Of a DNA stretch of 9,170 nt, positions 6,353 to 9,170 are shown piece by piece (position 1 is the first letter of the stretch; each line of letters starts with the position of its first letter). This DNA comes from Pseudomonadota bacterium (GTDB lineage: Bacteria; Pseudomonadota; Alphaproteobacteria; Rhizobiales; Kaistiaceae). A model generated the notes under the pieces. That model worked only from the letters and a program-made list of their open reading frames with translations. It had not been told where the DNA came from and made no database searches. Position numbers and translations under genes: made by a program. The stretch is taken from the NCBI GenBank assembly GCA_023392225.1, contig JAEVZM010000165.1:1-9170 (forward strand), given 5' to 3'.

Positions 6353-6374
6353 GGCGGCGCCGGCGAAACCTCAG
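6349..6374. terminator. Inverted repeat spanning both stop codons of convergent genes
   Basis: CTGAGG (6349-6354) and CCTCAG (6369-6374) are perfect 6-bp inverted arms around a GC-rich 14-base centre. The left arm contains the kdsD TGA (6350-6352) and the right arm contains the nfeD TGA (6371-6373 on the minus strand). Because the two genes converge with an 18-bp gap, this could be a small bidirectional terminator, but no T-run follows on either strand. Confidence 0.3.
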
Positions 6375-6817
6375 CCTTCCGGCATCGCCTGCAGCACCGT
6401 GCCGTCATGGCCGGTGATGCGGACGCGCGTGCCCGACGGCAGGTCGGGGCCGGTGAGGCGCCAGACCGTGTCGTCGATGCGGATCCGGCCGGTGCCGGCG
6501 ACGATCGGGTCGCCGAGCACGTAGACCTGGCCGATCAGGCGGGTGGCGCGCTGGTTGAGGAGCGGCTCCTCGCTGGTCCCGGGCCGGCCGAAATAGCGCC
6601 GGCCGACCAGCACCAGGACGATCGACAGCACCGCGAAGATCAGCAGCTGGAACTGCCAGGCGATGTCGGTGACCAGCGCGGCCGTGCCGGTGAGCACGGC
6701 GGCGATGCCGAACCAGACGAAGACGTTGCCCGGTGCGACGATCTCGACGGCGAGGAGGATCGCGCCGGCGACCCACCAGCCCCAGGCACCGAGGTCGTTG
6801 AAGAAGTCGAGGATCAT
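6371..6817 (-). CDS. nfeD: NfeD-family short membrane protein
   Basis: The protein has 148 residues with three membrane segments (about 12-28, 31-52, 55-73), of which the first includes the AVEIVAPG signature typical of short NfeD proteins. A soluble domain of about 60 residues (88-146) follows, with NQRATRLIGQVYVLGDPIV and GTGRIRIDDTVWRL, as in the OB-fold C-terminus of the family. It has no ClpP-like serine-protease domain, so it is the short form. Its ATG overlaps the TGA of the upstream SPFH gene by 4 bp (ATGA), with an AAGGGA ribosome-binding site, which indicates translational coupling. NfeD proteins are known partners of SPFH/stomatin proteins in membrane-microdomain assemblies and are thought to help membrane protein quality control. 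The family call is secure; the cellular role is known only in general terms. Confidence 0.93.
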   Translation of the reverse strand: MILDFFNDLGAWGWWVAGAILLAVEIVAPGNVFVWFGIAAVLTGTAALVTDIAWQFQLLIFAVLSIVLVLVGRRYFGRPGTSEEPLLNQRATRLIGQVYVLGDPIVAGTGRIRIDDTVWRLTGPDLPSGTRVRITGHDGTVLQAMPEG

Positions 6818-7791
6818 GGCGTGTCCCTTCCCCCGCTCGCCGGCGGCCGGCTACCGCTCCGGCGCGGCGGATCATCGCCGAACGAGGCCTTGGCGAGCTC
6901 GGCGATGCCGGCCAGCGAGCCGATCAGCGAGCTCGCCTCGACCGGCAGCATCAGCACCCTCTGGCCCGGCGCGCTGGCGATGTTCTCGAGCGCCTGGGTG
7001 TATTTCTGGGCGACGAAGTAGTTGAGCGCCTGGACGTCGCCCTTGGCCACCGCTTCGGAGACCATGGTCGTCGCCCGCGCCTCGGCCTCGGCGAGGCGCT
7101 CGCGGGCCTCGGCGTCGCGGAAGGCGGCCTCGCGGCGACCCTCGGCCTCGAGGATCTGCGACTGCTTCTCGCCCTCGGCCTTGAGGATCTCGGAGGCCCG
7201 GCGGCCCTCGGCCTCGAGGATCAGCGCGCGCTTCTCGCGCGCCGCCTTCATCTGGCGGGCCATCGAATCGACGAGGTCGCGCGGCGGCGTGATGTCCTTG
7301 ATCTCGATGCGGGTGACCTTGACGCCCCAGGCCGAGGCGGCGGCGTCCACCACGTGCAGCAGCTTGTCGTTGATGTCGTCGCGCTTCGACAGCACCTCGT
7401 CGAGGTCCATGCCGCCGAGCACGGTGCGGATGTTGGTCATGGTGACGGCGAGCAGCGCCGTCTTGAGGCCGCTGACCTCATAGGCCGCGCGGGCCGCGTC
7501 CAGCACCTGATAGAAGGCGATGCCGTCGGCGTCGACCGTGGCGTTGTCGCGGGTGATGACCTCCTGGGTCGGGACGTCGAGCACCTGCTCCATCATGTTG
7601 ATGCGGGCCCCGATCCGGTCGATGAAGGGCACGATCAGGTTGAGGCCGGGCTTGAGCGTCCGGGTGAAGCGGCCGAAGCGCTGGACGGTGTAGTTGTTGC
7701 CCTGCGGTACCGTCTTGACGCCCGCGAACAGCACCAGGATGCACAGCACCACGATCGCGAGGACGACCCAGTCGAACCCCTGCATATCCAT
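6814..7791 (-). CDS. qmcA: SPFH/stomatin/prohibitin-family membrane protein, QmcA type
   Basis: The protein has 325 residues. An N-terminal membrane anchor (about 8-25) precedes the SPFH/Band 7 domain (about 26-185), with VPQGNNYTVQRFGRF, LKPGLNLIVPFID, VITRDNATVDADGI and LLHVVDAAASAWGVKVTRIE. Next is a charged helical region (about 180-245) built of Glu/Ala/Arg repeats such as ILEAEGRRASEILKAEGEKQ, then a Gly/Pro/Arg-rich tail. GGAGG lies 6 bases before the ATG at 7791, which settles that start over the ATG two codons later. SPFH proteins form large oligomeric rings or cages at the inner membrane and associate with proteases such as FtsH. The neighbouring nfeD, translationally coupled to it, is the classic partner. 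hemH lies upstream on the same strand across a 161-bp gap that shows no gene and a CCGGCC/GGCCGG stem (7809-7823) just before the ribosome-binding site. Confidence 0.95.
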   Translation of the reverse strand: MDMQGFDWVVLAIVVLCILVLFAGVKTVPQGNNYTVQRFGRFTRTLKPGLNLIVPFIDRIGARINMMEQVLDVPTQEVITRDNATVDADGIAFYQVLDAARAAYEVSGLKTALLAVTMTNIRTVLGGMDLDEVLSKRDDINDKLLHVVDAAASAWGVKVTRIEIKDITPPRDLVDSMARQMKAAREKRALILEAEGRRASEILKAEGEKQSQILEAEGRREAAFRDAEARERLAEAEARATTMVSEAVAKGDVQALNYFVAQKYTQALENIASAPGQRVLMLPVEASSLIGSLAGIAELAKASFGDDPPRRSGSRPPASGGRDTP

Positions 7792-7952
7792 CGTTCACCT
7801 CCCGCGGCCCGGCCGTCGGCCGGCCTTCGCGCACACGCAGCCCTCGCCGGGCGCGGCCGGCGTTTCCTCACTGCGTCATGTATGGGGTTCCGCGGCGCCG
7901 GGCCAGAGGGAATCGGCGGTGCCGGGGCGTGTCGGAGCCCGAAATCGGACCC

Positions 7953-8996
7953 CTACACCCAGCCCTCCAGCTCGCGGCGGACGAGGTGCTCGATCAGCGC
8001 CATGCCTTCCGGCCGATCGTTGAGGCAGGGGAGGGCTGCGAAGTCCGTGCCGCCGGCCTCGATGAAGGTCTCCTTGCCGCGGAGCGCGATCTCTTCCAGC
8101 GTCTCGAGGCAATCGGCCGAGAAGCCCGGGGTGATCACCGCGACGCGGCGGACACCCTTCCTGGCGAGCTCTTCGAGGGTTACGTCGGTATAGGGCTGGA
8201 GCCATTCCGCCTTGCCGAAGCGCGACTGGAAGGTGATCATCAGCTTCTGCGCCGGCCAGCCGAGACGCTCGCGCAGGAGCCGCGTCGTCTTGTGGCACTG
8301 GCAGTGATAGGGGTCGCCCTTGTCGAGATAGGATTTCGGCAGGCCGTGGAACGAGGCGACCACCACCTCCGGCTCGAAATCGAGGCGGGCGAGGTCGGCC
8401 TCGAGCGTCGTCGCTAGCGCGTCGATATAGACCGGGTCGTCGTGATAGGGCGGGAGCGTGCGCACCGCCGGCTGCCAGCGCATCGAGGAGAGCGCGGCGA
8501 AGGCCGAATCGTTCGCCGTCGCCGTCGTCGCGGCGGCATATTGCGGGTAGAGCGCGGCGACGAGGATGCGCTCGCAGCCCTGCTCCTTGAGGGCCCACAT
8601 CCGCGACGGCATCGACGGGTCGCCGTAGCGCATCCCCCAGTCGACGATGATTCGCGGATCGTCGAGCCGCGCGGCGAGCTTCTCCGCCTGGGCGCGGGTG
8701 ATGGTGATCAGCGGCGCCTCGTTCCGCTCCTTGTTCCACACGATCGAATAGGCATGGCCCGACTTCGACGGCCGGGTGGTGAGCACGATGCCGTTGAGGA
8801 TCAGCCACCACAGCGCCCGCGGCGCCTCGATCACGCGGCGGTCGGAGAGGAACTCCTTGAGGTAGCGCCGCACCGACCAGTAGTCGGTGCCCGACGGCGA
8901 GCCGAGATTGGCGATCAGCACGCCGATCTTGCCGCTCGCGACCCTGGGGTGTCCCGCCGGGCGGTGGGTGGCGTCCGCCTCTGTCTCTTTGTCCAT
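7953..8996 (-). CDS. hemH: Ferrochelatase
   Basis: HemH inserts Fe2+ into protoporphyrin IX to make protoheme, at the cytoplasmic face of the inner membrane. I chose the ATG at 8996 (347 residues). The frame stays open to an ATG at 9113, but the extra 39 residues are Arg/Ala-rich, exceed the usual length, and would lie upstream of the candidate promoter. Landmarks: IGVLIANLGSPSGT (24-37), YLKEFLSD (45-52), MRYGDPS (122-128), LYPQYAAATTAT (149-160), ASFHGLPKSYLDKGDPYHCQ (214-233) with the metal-site His217, TFQSRFGKAEWLQPYTD (255-271), and ITPGFSADCLETLEEI (288-303) with the active-site Glu298. Five Cys residues (141, 232, 234, 296, 324) are present. Some alphaproteobacterial ferrochelatases carry a [2Fe-2S] cluster, but I cannot assign ligands here. 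The ribosome-binding site is weak (GGA, about 11 bases upstream). qmcA follows on the same strand. Confidence 0.95.
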   Translation of the reverse strand: MDKETEADATHRPAGHPRVASGKIGVLIANLGSPSGTDYWSVRRYLKEFLSDRRVIEAPRALWWLILNGIVLTTRPSKSGHAYSIVWNKERNEAPLITITRAQAEKLAARLDDPRIIVDWGMRYGDPSMPSRMWALKEQGCERILVAALYPQYAAATTATANDSAFAALSSMRWQPAVRTLPPYHDDPVYIDALATTLEADLARLDFEPEVVVASFHGLPKSYLDKGDPYHCQCHKTTRLLRERLGWPAQKLMITFQSRFGKAEWLQPYTDVTLEELARKGVRRVAVITPGFSADCLETLEEIALRGKETFIEAGGTDFAALPCLNDRPEGMALIEHLVRRELEGWV

Positions 8997-9047
8997 TTCG
9001 CGTCGTTTCCGGTTCGGCGCCTTGGTTCCCTGGCGCGCAGTGGCCAC

Positions 9048-9075
9048 AACATAGGCCGTCTCGCGCCGCGGTCCA
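9048..9075 (-). promoter_or_regulatory. Candidate hemH promoter
   Basis: On the minus strand, TGGACC (9075-9070) and TATGTT (9053-9048) resemble -35 and -10 hexamers with a 16-base spacer (4 of 6 matches each; the -10 sits in a CTATGTTG context). Transcription would start near 9041 and leave a leader of about 45 bases before the ATG at 8996, which favours that start over the one at 9113. Tentative, by pattern only. Confidence 0.3.
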
Positions 9076-9124
9076 TCCCGCGCGGCAATCGTCCCGCTGG
9101 CCGCGGCGCGCATGGCGCTTGCCC

Positions 9125-9146
9125 GCCCCGTCGCGCGCGGCGGGGC
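9125..9146. repeat. GC-rich inverted repeat near the window end
   Basis: GCCCCG (9125-9130) and CGGGGC (9141-9146) are inverted arms; the loop TCGCGCGCGG can extend the stem by a few pairs with one G-T wobble. It could terminate a gene beyond the window, but there is no T-run. Nothing else is recognised in 9076-9170. Confidence 0.2.
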
Positions 9147-9170
9147 ACCGGGGGTGGTTGGCGCCGCGGG

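Noticed and set aside
7070..7260. Repetitive-looking DNA inside the SPFH gene
   Set aside because: It encodes the Glu/Ala/Arg helical repeats normal for SPFH proteins, so it is a protein-level repeat and not a mobile or tandem-repeat element.
7930..7952. Possible terminator hairpin after hemH (GTCGGAGCCCGAAATCGGAC)
   Set aside because: The arms pair poorly (one mismatch in the outer stem, a loop too small in the inner one) and there is no T-run.
8997..9113. N-terminal extension of hemH to the ATG at 9113
   Set aside because: The extra residues are Arg/Ala-rich without family similarity, and a candidate promoter lies inside the stretch. The ATG at 8996 gives the usual ferrochelatase length.
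9112..9170. Possible start of a plus-strand gene (ATG at 9112, open to the window end)
   Set aside because: It has no ribosome-binding site, only 19 codons are visible, and it lies in a GC-rich stretch where any frame stays open.
1..9170. Mobile element, CRISPR array, phage, secretion or defence system
   Set aside because: No transposase, integrase, direct-repeat array, tRNA attachment site or defence-type domain was found on either strand; all recognisable genes are envelope or heme housekeeping types.

Overview
The window is GC-rich, with long Ala/Gly/Arg-rich reading frames. It looks like a chromosomal segment of an alphaproteobacterium, most likely of the order Hyphomicrobiales (Rhizobiales). 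The reasons are the gene types (a DUF459 SGNH-like periplasmic protein, an MltB-type transglycosylase with a C-terminal peptidoglycan-binding domain, a KpsF-type isomerase, an alphaproteobacterial-style ferrochelatase) and GANTC sites in upstream regions. The species cannot be read from the sequence. There is no tRNA, rRNA, CRISPR array, insertion sequence, prophage gene or toxin-antitoxin pair, and base composition looks even, so this reads as core chromosome rather than an island.

Layout. Positions 2-406 (+) hold the 3' part of an unrecognised low-complexity protein. Positions 489-1283 (+) encode a single-pass membrane protein with a coiled coil and a small conserved-looking C-terminal domain. 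Convergent to it on the minus strand are a DUF459/SGNH-like exported protein (1303-2670) and, upstream of that in the same direction, an MltB-family lytic transglycosylase (2862-4085). A divergent 272-bp promoter region separates mltB from galU (4358-5230, +), which is followed by the KpsF/KdsD arabinose-5-phosphate isomerase (5336-6352, +). Convergent to these is a minus-strand run read hemH (7953-8996), qmcA-type SPFH protein (6814-7791), nfeD (6371-6817). The last two overlap by 4 bp.

How the genes fit together. Most of the window serves the cell envelope: peptidoglycan cleavage (MltB), an exported SGNH-fold protein beside it, UDP-glucose supply for surface polysaccharide (GalU), the first committed step towards Kdo for LPS (KdsD), and a membrane-microdomain pair (SPFH + NfeD). 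HemH makes protoheme and is the metabolic outlier.

I do not see a convincing new multi-gene system. The best leads are residue-level. The DUF459 protein has lost the expected SGNH nucleophile Ser and catalytic His, so it looks like a pseudo-hydrolase. The isomerase has Pro where E. coli KdsD has active-site His88, while its other four active-site residues are kept. Secondary leads are a perfect inverted repeat in front of the membrane-protein gene, several intergenic hairpins, and a convergent gene pair whose two stop codons lie in one inverted repeat.
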